Of a DNA stretch of 64,000 bases, positions 19,665 through 27,165 are shown piece by piece (positions within the stretch are counted from its first letter, which is position 1; each line of letters opens with the position of its first letter). Position numbers and translations under genes: made by a program. The notes beneath the pieces were generated by a model that was not told the origin of the DNA, ran no database searches, and worked only from the letters and a program-made list of their open reading frames with translations. Source of the stretch: JACVRW01 sp963820315. GTDB taxonomy: Bacteria > Actinomycetota > Thermoleophilia > Solirubrobacterales > Thermoleophilaceae. Location of the stretch: contig CAWFZK010000035.1 of assembly GCA_963820315.1 (NCBI GenBank), positions 1-64,000 of the forward strand, written 5' to 3'.

Positions 19665-19754
19665 CTTCTCAGTCTCGCTTCTCGGTTCGTGTTCAACTTC
19701 GAACCAGACGATGAATCGAACGTGAACACGAACTGATCACCGAGAAGTGAGAAG
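19665..19754. repeat. Long imperfect inverted repeat between rpsC and rplP
   Basis: Left arm 19665-19695 and right arm 19723-19754 pair over CTTCTCGGT with ACCGAGAAG and TCGTGTTCA with TGAACACGA, plus outer CTTCTCA/TGAGAAG, with a 7-base bulge (CTGATC region) in the right arm. The element sits inside the ribosomal operon and leaves only ~20 bases before rplP. It may be a processing or attenuation hairpin, or a mobile intergenic element. Confidence 0.65.
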
Positions 19755-19774
19755 GTGAGCGAGGGGTTGTTCCA

Positions 19775-20200
19775 ATGTTGATGCCCAAGAAGGTCAAGTA
19801 CAGGAAGCAGCAGCGCGGCCGGATGGCCGGCAAAGCGTGGCGAGGGTCGGACGTCTCGTTCGGCGACTACGGCCTCAAAGCCATGGAGCCGTGCTGGTTG
19901 ACGGACCGGCAGATCGAGGCCGCGCGCGTTGCGATGACGCGCTTCATCAAGCGGGGCGGCAAAATCTGGGTGCGGGTATTTCCTGACAAACCAATCACGA
20001 AGAAGCCGCAGGAAACACGAATGGGGAAGGGGAAGGGCGCACCCGAGCAGTGGGTGTGCGTCATCCGGCCGGGCCGGATCATGTTCGAGATGGAAGGGGT
20101 AAGCGAGACGGAGGCTCGCCGTGCGATGCAATTGGCTTCGGCGAAGTTGCCGATCAAGACGAGGTTCGCCACCCGGTTTGCGCACGAGAGCGCGTCATGA
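19775..20200 (+). CDS. rplP: 50S ribosomal protein L16
   Basis: Complete 141-residue L16, which positions tRNAs in the A site. Start gives the canonical LMPKKVKYRKQQRGRMAGKAWRG; the loop KPITKKPQETRMGKGKG contains the Arg that is hydroxylated in some bacteria. The C terminus with EARRAMQLASAKLPIKTRFA is standard. Its TGA overlaps the rpmC ATG (ATGA). Confidence 0.96.
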   Translation: MLMPKKVKYRKQQRGRMAGKAWRGSDVSFGDYGLKAMEPCWLTDRQIEAARVAMTRFIKRGGKIWVRVFPDKPITKKPQETRMGKGKGAPEQWVCVIRPGRIMFEMEGVSETEARRAMQLASAKLPIKTRFATRFAHESAS

Positions 20201-20391
20201 AGCCGGCTGAAATCCGGGAATTGACGACCGACGATCTGCGCGCACGCGTGCACGACCTCGATGATCAGCTCTTCCGGCTTCGCATTCAGAAGTCGATGGG
20301 ACAGCTGGAGGCGCCCGCCAAGGTTCGTCAGGTCCGCCGCGACCTGGCGCGCATGAAAACGATTCTGCGGGAAAAGGAACAGCAGGCATGA
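20197..20391 (+). CDS. rpmC: 50S ribosomal protein L29
   Basis: Complete 64-residue L29, a two-helix protein next to L23 at the tunnel exit. Signature KPAEIRELTTDDLRARV and ELFxLRxQ-like stretch DQLFRLRIQKSMGQLE, then VRQVRRDLARMKTILREKE. ATG overlaps the rplP stop; its own stop overlaps the rpsQ start. Confidence 0.95.
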   Translation: MKPAEIRELTTDDLRARVHDLDDQLFRLRIQKSMGQLEAPAKVRQVRRDLARMKTILREKEQQA

Positions 20392-20642
20392 GCGTCAAGT
20401 CACAGCTGACCGGCACCGTCGTCAGCGACAAGATGGAGAAGACCGTCGTCGTCGCGGTCGAACGTCAGGTGCGCCACGAGTTGTACGGCAAGAGCCAGCG
20501 CAAGACGTCGAAGTTCGTCGCGCACAACGAGGACAATGAAGCGCGGGTCGGCGACACCGTTGCGATCGCCGAATCGCGGCCACTCAGCCGCCGCAAACGC
20601 TGGGTCGTGACGCGCGTGATCGCCAAGGCGCCGAAGGTCTGA
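20388..20642 (+). CDS. rpsQ: 30S ribosomal protein S17
   Basis: Complete 84-residue S17, an OB-fold protein and early 16S binder. Conserved LTGTVVSDKMEKTVVVAVER and the loop with YGKSQRKTSKFVAHNE, then GDTVAIAESRPLSRRKRWVV. Overlaps rpmC by ATGA; rplN follows after 12 bases with GGAGG (20645-20649). Confidence 0.96.
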   Translation: MSVKSQLTGTVVSDKMEKTVVVAVERQVRHELYGKSQRKTSKFVAHNEDNEARVGDTVAIAESRPLSRRKRWVVTRVIAKAPKV

Positions 20643-20654
20643 CGGAGGGCACCC

Positions 20655-21023
20655 ATGATCCAGATGCGTTCGATACTGGACGTTGCCGACAACTCGGGTG
20701 CGCGGAAGATCGCGATCATCAACCCGATTGGCGGATCCACTGGCCGCTACGCCAGGCTCGGCGACATCGTGACGGCTTCGGTGAAGGAGGCGACGCCCGA
20801 CGGCACGGTCAAGAAAGGTCAGGTCGTCAAAGCCGTCATCGTGCGGACTGTCAAGGAGCAGCGGCGCCGCGATGGCAGTTACATCCGGTTCGACCGGAAC
20901 GCCGCCGTCCTCATCAACGATCAAAACGAGCCGATCGGGACGCGTGTCTTCGGACCCGTGGCCCGCGAACTGCGCGAGCGAAGGTTCATGAAGATCATTT
21001 CGCTCGCGCCCGAGGTGCTGTAG
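20655..21023 (+). CDS. rplN: 50S ribosomal protein L14
   Basis: Complete 122-residue L14, part of the inter-subunit bridge B8. Begins IQMRSILDVADNSGARKI; conserved GDIVTASVKEATPDG and YIRFDRNAAVLINDQNEPIGTR-type segment; ends with FMKIISLAPEVL. ATG preceded by GGAGGG at optimal distance. First gene of the spc-type gene order. Confidence 0.97.
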   Translation: MIQMRSILDVADNSGARKIAIINPIGGSTGRYARLGDIVTASVKEATPDGTVKKGQVVKAVIVRTVKEQRRRDGSYIRFDRNAAVLINDQNEPIGTRVFGPVARELRERRFMKIISLAPEVL

Positions 21024-21027
21024 TCAC

Positions 21028-21360
21028 ATGTCCCGCGTCCAGACACCGATTCGCCGCAACGACACCGTCATCGTGATCGCCGGTAGAGACCGAGGCAAGC
21101 GCGGACGTGTCCTCCGCGTGGTTCCCGCAGACAACCGGCTGCTCGTCGAGGGCGTGAACATCATCAAGCGGCACACCAGGCCGAACCCGCAGCGGAATAT
21201 CAAGGGCGGCATCGTGGAGCGTGAAGCTGCGCTGCATGCCAGCAACGTGCAGCTCGTGTGCCCGGAGTGCGGGAAGACGACGCGCATAGGTCATAGGATT
21301 CTCAACGATGGCCGCAAGGTGCGGATTTGCCGTAAGTGTGAGGGAGTGGTCGACAAATGA
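21028..21360 (+). CDS. rplX: 50S ribosomal protein L24
   Basis: Complete 110-residue L24, assembly initiator. KOW motif at the start: TVIVIAGRDRGKRGRVLRVV. The C-terminal part VCPECGKTTRIGHRIL and ICRKCEGVV carries two CxxC pairs, the zinc-type variant seen in many L24 proteins. ATG start five bases after rplN; its TGA overlaps rplE as ATGA. Confidence 0.96.
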   Translation: MSRVQTPIRRNDTVIVIAGRDRGKRGRVLRVVPADNRLLVEGVNIIKRHTRPNPQRNIKGGIVEREAALHASNVQLVCPECGKTTRIGHRILNDGRKVRICRKCEGVVDK

Positions 21361-21899
21361 CCCGGCTGAAGGAACGCTACGTCAAGGAAGTTGCGCCGAC
21401 GCTGAAGAAGGAGTTCGGCTACACGAACGTGATGGCCGTCCCCAAAATCGAGAAGGTCGTCATCAACATGGGCCTCGGCGAGGCGACGCAGAACGCGAAG
21501 CTCGCCGACACGGGGGCCGACGAGCTCGGGCGCATAACGGGGCAGAAGGCCGTGGTTCGCCGTGCGACCAAGTCAATCGCGCAGTTCAAGCTTCGTAAGG
21601 GAATGCCCGTCGGTGCCATGGTGACGCTGCGCGGCGAACGGATGTACGAGTTCCTGGACCGGCTGATCAGCATCGCGCTCCCGCGCGTCCGCGACTTCCG
21701 CGGCGTATCGTCGAAAGGGTTCGACGGCCGCGGCAACTATACGCTCGGACTGCGCGATCAGCTGATGTTCCCCGAAATCGACTACATGAAGGTGGATAAG
21801 GCCCGGGGCATGAACGTCTCGGTGGTGACGACGGCGAGGACCGATGAAGAGGCTCGAAAGCTGCTGCAGCTCATGGGGATGCCCTTCAGGGCGAATTGA
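21357..21899 (+). CDS. rplE: 50S ribosomal protein L5
   Basis: Complete 180-residue L5, which binds 5S rRNA. Standard blocks: RLKERYVKEVAPTLKKEFGY, VPKIEKVVINMGLGEA, GQKAVVRRATKSIAQFKLRKG, LPRVRDFRGVSSKGFDGRGNY, FPEIDYMKVDKARGMNVSVV. ATG overlaps rplX. Frame intact, unlike the neighbours rpsZ and rplR. Confidence 0.97.
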   Translation: MTRLKERYVKEVAPTLKKEFGYTNVMAVPKIEKVVINMGLGEATQNAKLADTGADELGRITGQKAVVRRATKSIAQFKLRKGMPVGAMVTLRGERMYEFLDRLISIALPRVRDFRGVSSKGFDGRGNYTLGLRDQLMFPEIDYMKVDKARGMNVSVVTTARTDEEARKLLQLMGMPFRAN

Positions 21900-21925
21900 G
21901 GGACTCCTGATACAAGGATCACACG

Positions 21926-22110
21926 ATGGCCACGACCGCAAAGATCGCGAAGGAACTGAAGTCGCCCAAGTACAAGATTCGGCTGCGTAATCGCTGCAAG
22001 CTGTGCGGCCGCCCACGCGGGTTCATGCGCAAGTTCAGCTGTGCCGGCTCTGCTTTCGCCGGTTCGCGCTTGAAGGCGACGTCACCGGCGTGACGAAGAG
22101 CTCGTGGTAA
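21926..22110 (+). CDS. rpsZ: 30S ribosomal protein S14 type Z, one frameshift
   Basis: Short zinc-binding form of S14. MATTAKIAKELKSPKYKIRLRN (conserved part), RCKLCGRPRGFMRKF with the first CxxC, then one base is missing near 22037 and the second zinc pair LCRLCFRRFALEGDVTGVTKSSW follows in another frame, ending at TAA 22110. Joined length is 61 residues, exactly the family length, and the four Cys zinc ligands are complete. The shift is therefore a sequence error. The downstream 70 bases contain repeats of GTAGGCA. Confidence 0.92.
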
Positions 22111-22186
22111 TAGTAGGCAGTAGGCAGAGAGCCGTAGGCCCACAACTGCCTGCCGCTTGCTGCGAACTGATAGGGATTAGACAGAT

Positions 22187-22600
22187 ATGACCGATCCGAT
22201 TTCCGACATGCTGACGCGGATCCGCAACGCGGTAACAGGTAAGCACACCCGTGTGGACGTGCCGGCAAGCAAACTGAAGGTCGAGATTGCGCGCATTCTT
22301 CAGGACGAGGGCTACATCCAGGGCTTCAGCCTGGTCGAGGAGCCGTCGGAGAAACCTGGCCGCCAATCGCGCCAGATGATTCGAGTCTTCCTCAAGTACG
22401 GGCCGCGCGGCGAGCGCGTGATCAGCGGAATCGAGCGCATCAGCCGGCCTGGACGCCGGGTCTATCTCGGCGTCGAGGACGTGCCGGCGGTGCTCGGCGG
22501 GCTGGGCACGAACATCCTGACGACGTCGCGAGGCGTGATGACGGGGCGGGCTGCCCGCAAGGCCGGCGTCGGCGGGGAGGTGCTTTGCAACGTTTGGTAA
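22187..22600 (+). CDS. rpsH: 30S ribosomal protein S8
   Basis: Complete 137-residue S8, central-domain assembly protein and, in other bacteria, translational repressor of the spc operon. Conserved TDPISDMLTRIRNAVTGKH, ILQDEGYIQGF, and the RNA-binding C terminus LTTSRGVMTGRAARKAGVGGEVLC. Slightly longer than E. coli S8 because of an insert near EEPSEKPGRQSRQM. Start ATG 22187 lies 76 bases after rpsZ. Confidence 0.96.
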   Translation: MTDPISDMLTRIRNAVTGKHTRVDVPASKLKVEIARILQDEGYIQGFSLVEEPSEKPGRQSRQMIRVFLKYGPRGERVISGIERISRPGRRVYLGVEDVPAVLGGLGTNILTTSRGVMTGRAARKAGVGGEVLCNVW

Positions 22601-22603
22601 GGT

Positions 22604-22698
22604 CCGGAGGCCGGAAGGTCTCCGGCTACACACGGGCAAACGGATGGTGGGCGGAGACCTTCAGCAGACACATGGTAGGTGGAGACCTTCAGGTCTCC
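22604..22698. repeat. Cluster of three GGAGACC-type palindromes
   Basis: Between rpsH and rplF there are three copies: CCGGAG...TCTCCGG (22604-22625), a half copy GGAGACCTTCAG (22653-22664), and a complete GGAGACCTTCAGGTCTCC (22681-22698). Same core as at 15486-15507. Copies are separated by about 30-60 bases and all lie inside the operon's transcript. Confidence 0.75.
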
Positions 22699-22713
22699 GC
22701 AGGGTAGATTGAG

Positions 22714-23250
22714 ATGTCACGTATTGGCAAGAAACCTATAGCAATCCCGAAGGGCGTATCCGTGAAGGTAGCGCCCGATGCGGTGGAAGTGCAGGGTCCC
22801 AAGGGCAAGCTGCGGCAGCTGCTACCTCCTGGGATTGTCTTTGCGCAGGAAGACGGCAGCCTCGTGGCAAAGCTGCAGCGCGAGGATCCCGAGCTCGGCA
22901 AGTTCCACGGTCTCGCGCGGAGCCTCGTCGCGAACGCGGTCGCTGGCGTCGCCGAGGGCTTCAAGAAGGAGCTCGACATCGTTGGGATCGGTTACCGTGC
23001 TGAGGTGAAAGGCAAGCAGGTGCACTTCGCGCTTGGCTACTCGCACCCGGTCGTGTTCGAAATCCCCAACGGGATCGACATCGCGATCGAGAAGCAGACG
23101 CACATTACGGTCACTGGCGCCGACCGTCAGCTGGTGGGCCAGGTGGCCGCGAACATCCGCCGGCTGCGGAAACCCGATCCGTACAAGCAGAAAGGCGTGC
23201 GGTATACGGGTGAGGTACTGAAGAAGAAGGTCGGGAAGACTGGGGCATGA
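22714..23250 (+). CDS. rplF: 50S ribosomal protein L6
   Basis: Complete 178-residue L6, near the sarcin-ricin loop. Begins SRIGKKPIAIPKGVSVKVAP; two homologous halves; conserved C-terminal LRKPDPYKQKGVRYTGEVLKK, where aminoglycoside-resistance changes occur in other species. Start ATG 22714 follows GGTAGATTGAG, so the ribosome-binding site is weak. Confidence 0.96.
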   Translation: MSRIGKKPIAIPKGVSVKVAPDAVEVQGPKGKLRQLLPPGIVFAQEDGSLVAKLQREDPELGKFHGLARSLVANAVAGVAEGFKKELDIVGIGYRAEVKGKQVHFALGYSHPVVFEIPNGIDIAIEKQTHITVTGADRQLVGQVAANIRRLRKPDPYKQKGVRYTGEVLKKKVGKTGA

Positions 23251-23341
23251 GGCGAAGTCTTGAGTTTTGAGTCCGAGCCCAACGAAAGACGGAAACAAGA
23301 GACAAGACTAACGACCAGGACGAGACACGACAGGATCGAGA

Positions 23342-23715
23342 ATGAAGATCAAGACCAAAGAGGATCGTCGCGACCGGATCAAGCACCGACTCCGAAAGCG
23401 CATTCGGGGTTCGGAGCAGCGGCCGCGCCTGACCGTGTATCGCAGCGTCGCCCATATCTACGTGCAGGTCGTCGACGACATGAGCGGCCGTACGATTGCC
23501 TCGGCATCGAGCGTCGAGCCGTCGCTCAAGGGAACGTTTGCGAAGCCGGCCAAAGGCGGGAACGTCGCCGGCGCCCAGGTGGTCGGGAAGACGATCGCAC
23601 AGCGGCTGATCGAAAAGGGGTCAAGCGGGTCGTGTTCGATCGTAACGGGTTCCTCTATCACGGGCGTATCAAAGCGGTTGCCGACGCCGCGCGTGAAGCC
23701 GGCCTGGAGTTTTAA
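23342..23715 (+). CDS. rplR: 50S ribosomal protein L18, one frameshift
   Basis: L18 binds 5S rRNA with L5. KIKTKEDRRDRIKHRLRKRI and EQRPRLTVYRSVAHIYVQVVDD read in one frame through QRLIEKG; a G is missing in a run near 23622, after which VKRVVFDRNGFLYHGRIKAVAD and the usual ending EAGLEF follow. Joined length ~124 residues is normal. Ninety bases of unremarkable sequence lie between rplF and this start. Confidence 0.92.
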
Positions 23716-23737
23716 GCGGCCCCATGACGTCTCTTGA

Positions 23738-24277
23738 ATGGACGGTCCAGTAATGGCAATGATGAACAGAACGCGCGAAAAGATCGACTCGTCGCAGCTC
23801 GAGATCAAGGACACGGTCGTGTCCATTAATCGTGTGACCAAGGTCGTGAAAGGCGGCAAGAACCTGAGCTTCAGCGCTCTGGTTGTCGTCGGCGACGGTC
23901 ACGGCGTCGTGGGCTTCGGCGTCGGCAAGGCGAAGGAAGTGCCGTCGGCTATCAAAAAAGGTATCGAGGCGGCGAAGAAGAACCTGATTCGTGTGCCGCT
24001 GAAAGGGACGACGATCCCTCATCAGGTGGTGGGCCGCTTCGGTTCGGGCAGCGTGCTGCTGAAGCCCGCGCCCGAAGGCACGGGCCTCATCGCCGGCGGG
24101 GCGGTCAGGGCCGTTGTCGAATCGGCCGGTATTCAGAACGTGCTGACCAAGTCGCTCGGATCGGCGAACCCGCACAACGTGGTGCGCGCGACGTTCTCGG
24201 GATTGATGGGTCTCAAGGACCCGGCGCAGGTGGCGCGGTTCCGAGGCAAAGAGGAAGGGGAACTGGTCGGCGCTTGA
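23738..24277 (+). CDS. rpsE: 30S ribosomal protein S5
   Basis: Complete S5, which with S4 controls decoding accuracy and lies at the mRNA entry. The dsRBD-like N-terminal half (LEIKDTVVSINRVTKVVKGG, FSALVVVGDGHGVVGFGVGKAKEV) and C-terminal half (PAPEGTGLIAGGAVRAVVESAG, SLGSANPHNVVRAT) are intact. The start is uncertain: ATG 23738, 23753 and 23759 are all in frame; 23753 has GGACGG at good spacing and would give 174 residues. Confidence 0.94.
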   Translation: MDGPVMAMMNRTREKIDSSQLEIKDTVVSINRVTKVVKGGKNLSFSALVVVGDGHGVVGFGVGKAKEVPSAIKKGIEAAKKNLIRVPLKGTTIPHQVVGRFGSGSVLLKPAPEGTGLIAGGAVRAVVESAGIQNVLTKSLGSANPHNVVRATFSGLMGLKDPAQVARFRGKEEGELVGA

Positions 24278-24303
24278 CGCGCCGGAAACCGGGAACGACG
24301 AAA

Positions 24304-24510
24304 ATGGCCAAGAAGACCGGACAGAAACCGGCCGCAAAGCGCGTCAAGGTGACGCTCGTCCGAAGCACAATCGGCTTCAACGAGACACAGGCGAAAACGG
24401 TCGAAGGAATGGGGCTGCGCCGGCTGAACCACACGGTGGAGCTGCCCGACACGCCCGCGACGCGAGGGATGATTCACAAGGTTCGCCACCTGGTGACCAT
24501 TAGTGAGTGA
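24304..24510 (+). CDS. rpmD: 50S ribosomal protein L30
   Basis: A 68-residue L30. The core VKVTLVRSTIGFNETQAKTV and GLRRLNHTVELPDTPATRGMIHKVRHLV is standard for this small protein, preceded by a short Lys-rich stretch MAKKTGQKPAAK. ATG 24304 chosen over an upstream TTG in frame because it gives the usual length plus a basic leader. Followed by rplO after three bases. Confidence 0.94.
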   Translation: MAKKTGQKPAAKRVKVTLVRSTIGFNETQAKTVEGMGLRRLNHTVELPDTPATRGMIHKVRHLVTISE

Positions 24511-24513
24511 ACA

Positions 24514-24963
24514 ATGGATCTGAGCAATCTCAAGCCGGCCGAACGGTCGAAGTTTTCGAAGAAACGCGTCGGACGGGGACACGGATCGGGCACGGGCGCA
24601 CAGGCCGGTCGCGGCCACAAGGGCGCGAAGTCACGCTCGGGCTTCAAGTTCAAGCGAGGCTTCGAAGGCGGGCAGATGCCGCTGCATCGCCGGGTGCCGA
24701 AGCGTGGGTTCCACAACGCGTTCCGGACCGAGTTTGCGGTGGTCAATCTCGATACCCTCGCTGAGCGCTTTGATGCCGGCACGGTGATTACACCGGATCT
24801 GTTGCGCGAGCGGGGCCTTGTTCGCGGCCGCCATCATCGGATCAAGGTTCTCGGGCGCGGCGACATCGACAAGAAGCTGACGGTGCACGCCCACAAGTTC
24901 AGCGGAAAGGCGGCGGAAAAGATCGTTGCGGCGGGCGGCGCCGCGCAGGCAATTGGTGAGTAA
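24514..24963 (+). CDS. rplO: 50S ribosomal protein L15
   Basis: Complete 149-residue L15, late large-subunit assembly. Gly/Arg/Lys-rich N-terminal tail with SKKRVGRGHGSGTGAQAGRG and SGFKFKRGFEGGQMPLHRR, then the globular part ending in KFSGKAAEKIVAAGG. Single frame. Followed by an 87-base AT-rich inverted-repeat spacer before secY. Confidence 0.96.
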   Translation: MDLSNLKPAERSKFSKKRVGRGHGSGTGAQAGRGHKGAKSRSGFKFKRGFEGGQMPLHRRVPKRGFHNAFRTEFAVVNLDTLAERFDAGTVITPDLLRERGLVRGRHHRIKVLGRGDIDKKLTVHAHKFSGKAAEKIVAAGGAAQAIGE

Positions 24964-24979
24964 TTGATTAGTGTTTAGT

Positions 24980-25038
24980 GATTTCTGATTGGTGATTTGG
25001 TTTGGCAACCGCTAATCGCGAATCACTAATCAGAAATC
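24980..25038. repeat. AT-rich inverted repeat between rplO and secY
   Basis: GATTTCTGATTGGTGATT (24980-24997) pairs with AATCACTAATCAGAAATC (25021-25038) at 17 of 18 positions across a 23-base loop, and the motif (A/G)ATTAGTGATT also recurs just upstream. It is a long AT-rich hairpin in a GC-rich operon. Confidence 0.75.
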
Positions 25039-25050
25039 GGTAAGTTAGAT

Positions 25051-26438
25051 ATGGATAATCCGCTCAAGAATCTCTTCGCGGTCACAGACCTGCGCAACCG
25101 CGTGCTTTTCACGCTGGGCTTGCTCGGTGTGTACCGCGTCGGCGGCGTCGTCCCGACGCCTGGCGTGAACACCGAAGCGCTGGCGATTCTGGCTGAGCAG
25201 ACCCGGAACACGATGTTCGGGCTGTACAACATGTTCTCCGGCAATAACCTCGCGCAGATGACGATCTTTGCGCTGGGGGTGATGCCGTACATCAGCGCCT
25301 CGATCATCTTGCAGCTGCTGACCGTCGTTTGGCCCGCGCTCGAGCGGATTTCAAAGGAAGGCGAACTCGGTCGCCGCAAGATCACCAGTACACGCGTTAT
25401 TTGACGCTGGCGCTGGCATGGTCCAGTCGCTGGGCATTGCGTTCTTCCTCGAACGCCAGACACAGATCGCGGGCGGGTTGCCGCTCGTCTACGACCCGGG
25501 CTGGGGATTCCGGTTGATGTGCGTCCTGACGATGACCACCGGCACGATGTTCGTCATGTGGCTGGGTGAGCAGATCACTGAACGCGGGATCGGGAATGGG
25601 ATGTCGCTACTGATCTTCGCGGGCATCGTTGTCAATTTCCCGTCGGCGGTCCTCACCACTCTCGACCAAATGCGTACAGGTCAGATGAGCCTGCTGCGCA
25701 TCGTGTTCCTGCTCTTGATGATGGTTGTGGTGGTGGGCGCGATTATTTTCGTGGAGCGCGGACATCGGCGCATCACGGTCCAGTACGCGAAACGGGTGAT
25801 AGGCAGGCGGCAGTACGGTGGCACGAGCACGCACATCCCGCTCAAGGTCAATACCGGGTGGCGTTATTCCGGTGATCTTCGCGTCGTCAATTCTGGCGTT
25901 TCCCGCCACGATTGCGATGATGTTCGAGAGCGGCAGCTGGGGTCGCGCGATTGTCGACCAGCTCGCGTACGGCATGCCGCTCTACAACCTGCTGTACATC
26001 ATCGGGATCGTTTTCTTCTGCTACTTCTACACGGCGATCATCTTCAATCCGGATGACGTCGCCGAGAACATGCGGAAGTACGGCGGGTTCATTCCGGGCA
26101 TTCGTCCGGGCAAGCGCACCGCAGAGTACATCGATACGATCCTGGCGCGGCTGACCCTCGTCGGGGCGCTGTATCTCGCATGCGTCGCGCTGCTGCCGGA
26201 ATTTCTGCTGACGGGCTTCAGGGTTGCGCCAATTCCGTTCATCGGCGAGCAGCTCGACGCGATACTGCCGACCTGGTTTACGCAGGGGGCAGGCGTGACC
26301 TTCTACTTCGGTGGCACGTCGCTGCTGATCGTCGTCGGCGTCGCGATGGACACGGTCAACCAGGTGGAGTCGCAGCTGATCATGCGCCATTACGACGGGT
26401 TCATGAAGAAAACGCGCATTCGCGGACGGCGAGGGTAG
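25051..26438 (+). CDS. secY: Protein translocase channel subunit SecY, three frameshifts
   Basis: Ten-helix channel of the Sec system. N-terminal cytosolic part NPLKNLFAVTDLRNRVLFTL, plug-region sequence NMFSGNNLAQMTIFALGVMPYISASII, FEEGELGRRKITQYTR-like block, GIGNGMSLLIFAGIVV, RRQYGGTSTHIPLKVN, GVIPVIFASSILAFPA, PGIRPGKRTAEYIDTIL and C-terminal VNQVESQLIMRHYDGFMKK are all present. Frames change near 25387 and 25420 (one base missing each) and near 25855 (one extra G). All conserved blocks survive in order, so the gene was intact in the organism. Confidence 0.93.
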
Positions 26439-26447
26439 GTAAACGAA

Positions 26448-26570
26448 GTGGCACTCAACGTCATCATGCTCGGCCCGCCTGGAGCGGGCAAGGGGACGCA
26501 GGCGGAGCGGCTCGCCCTGAAGCACGGGTTGCCGCGTATTTCGACAGGGGATATGTTGCGCGAGGGGATC
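26448..26570 (+). CDS. adk: Adenylate kinase, 3'-truncated by the block joint
   Basis: Only ~41 residues remain: the P-loop IMLGPPGAGKGTQAERLA and the AMP-binding start of the next segment, ISTGDMLREGI. Adk is the usual gene after secY and converts AMP plus ATP to two ADP. Normal length is ~215 residues; LID and CORE domains are missing because the sequence switches to unrelated DNA at about 26570. Confidence 0.88.
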
Positions 26571-26582
26571 AGCTCGAGGTCA
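26565..26582. other. Probable assembly joint between block 2 and block 3
   Basis: The plus-strand adk frame loses similarity here after the GDMLREGI motif, while the minus-strand hisIE gene ends with its stop at 26580-26582. From here on the sequence is more GC-rich and gene style (GTG starts, GTGA overlaps) is that of block 3. No insertion-sequence ends or direct repeats flank the site. Confidence 0.7.
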
Positions 26583-27152
26583 ACGGCGACGCTCACCGAG
26601 CACCTCGTACGCGTCCGCGAGCGACAGCCCGCGCGAGGCGAGCAGCACGGTCAGGTGGTAGAGGACGTCCGCGGCCTCCTCGGCCACGCGCTCGTCGGAC
26701 TCCTCGCGCGCGGCGCGCGCCACCTCCTCCGCCTCCTCCTCGACCTTGGCGCCGATCTGCGCCGGCTCAGCCAGGAGCCGCGCGGTGTAGCTCTCCGCCG
26801 GATCGGCCGCGCGCCGCTCGGCGATCGTGCGCTCGAGCGCCGGCAGCGCCTCGATCGGCTGCAGCTCCATGTCCCCGCGGTAGAAGCAGGTGCGCTCGCC
26901 GGTGTGGCAGGCCGGACCGGCCGGCTCGACAAGGGCGACCCAGGCGTCCGCGTCGCAGTCGTAGCGCAGCGCGCGCAGCATCTGGACGTTCCCGGAGCTG
27001 GCCCCCTTGTGCCACAGCTTCTGGCGCGAGCGCGACCAGAACCACATCTCGCCTGTCTCGCGCGTGCGGGCGAGCGACTCCTCGTTCACGTAGGCGAGCG
27101 TGAGCACCTCGCCGGTGCGGGCGTCCTGAACGATGCAGGGCAGCAACTCCAC
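26580..27152 (-). CDS. hisIE: Bifunctional phosphoribosyl-AMP cyclohydrolase / phosphoribosyl-ATP pyrophosphatase
   Basis: Histidine pathway steps 2 and 3. Residues ~1-105 are HisI: LAYVNEESLARTRETGEMWFWSRSR, LWHKGASSGNVQ, LRYDCDADAWVALVEP and ACHTGERTCFYR, which carry the Zn/Mg ligands (Asp/Cys/Cys). Residues ~110-190 are HisE: AERRAADPAESYTARLL, and KVEEEAEEVARAAREESDERVAEEAADVLYHLTVLL, with the Glu-rich metal motif. Start GTG 27152 (VELLPCIVQDA). In actinobacteria HisI and HisE are often separate, so the fusion is a mild peculiarity. Thirteen bases downstream of the upstream GNAT gene. Confidence 0.9.
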   Translation of the reverse strand: MELLPCIVQDARTGEVLTLAYVNEESLARTRETGEMWFWSRSRQKLWHKGASSGNVQMLRALRYDCDADAWVALVEPAGPACHTGERTCFYRGDMELQPIEALPALERTIAERRAADPAESYTARLLAEPAQIGAKVEEEAEEVARAAREESDERVAEEAADVLYHLTVLLASRGLSLADAYEVLGERRR

Positions 27153-27165
27153 CGCTTGATTATGG

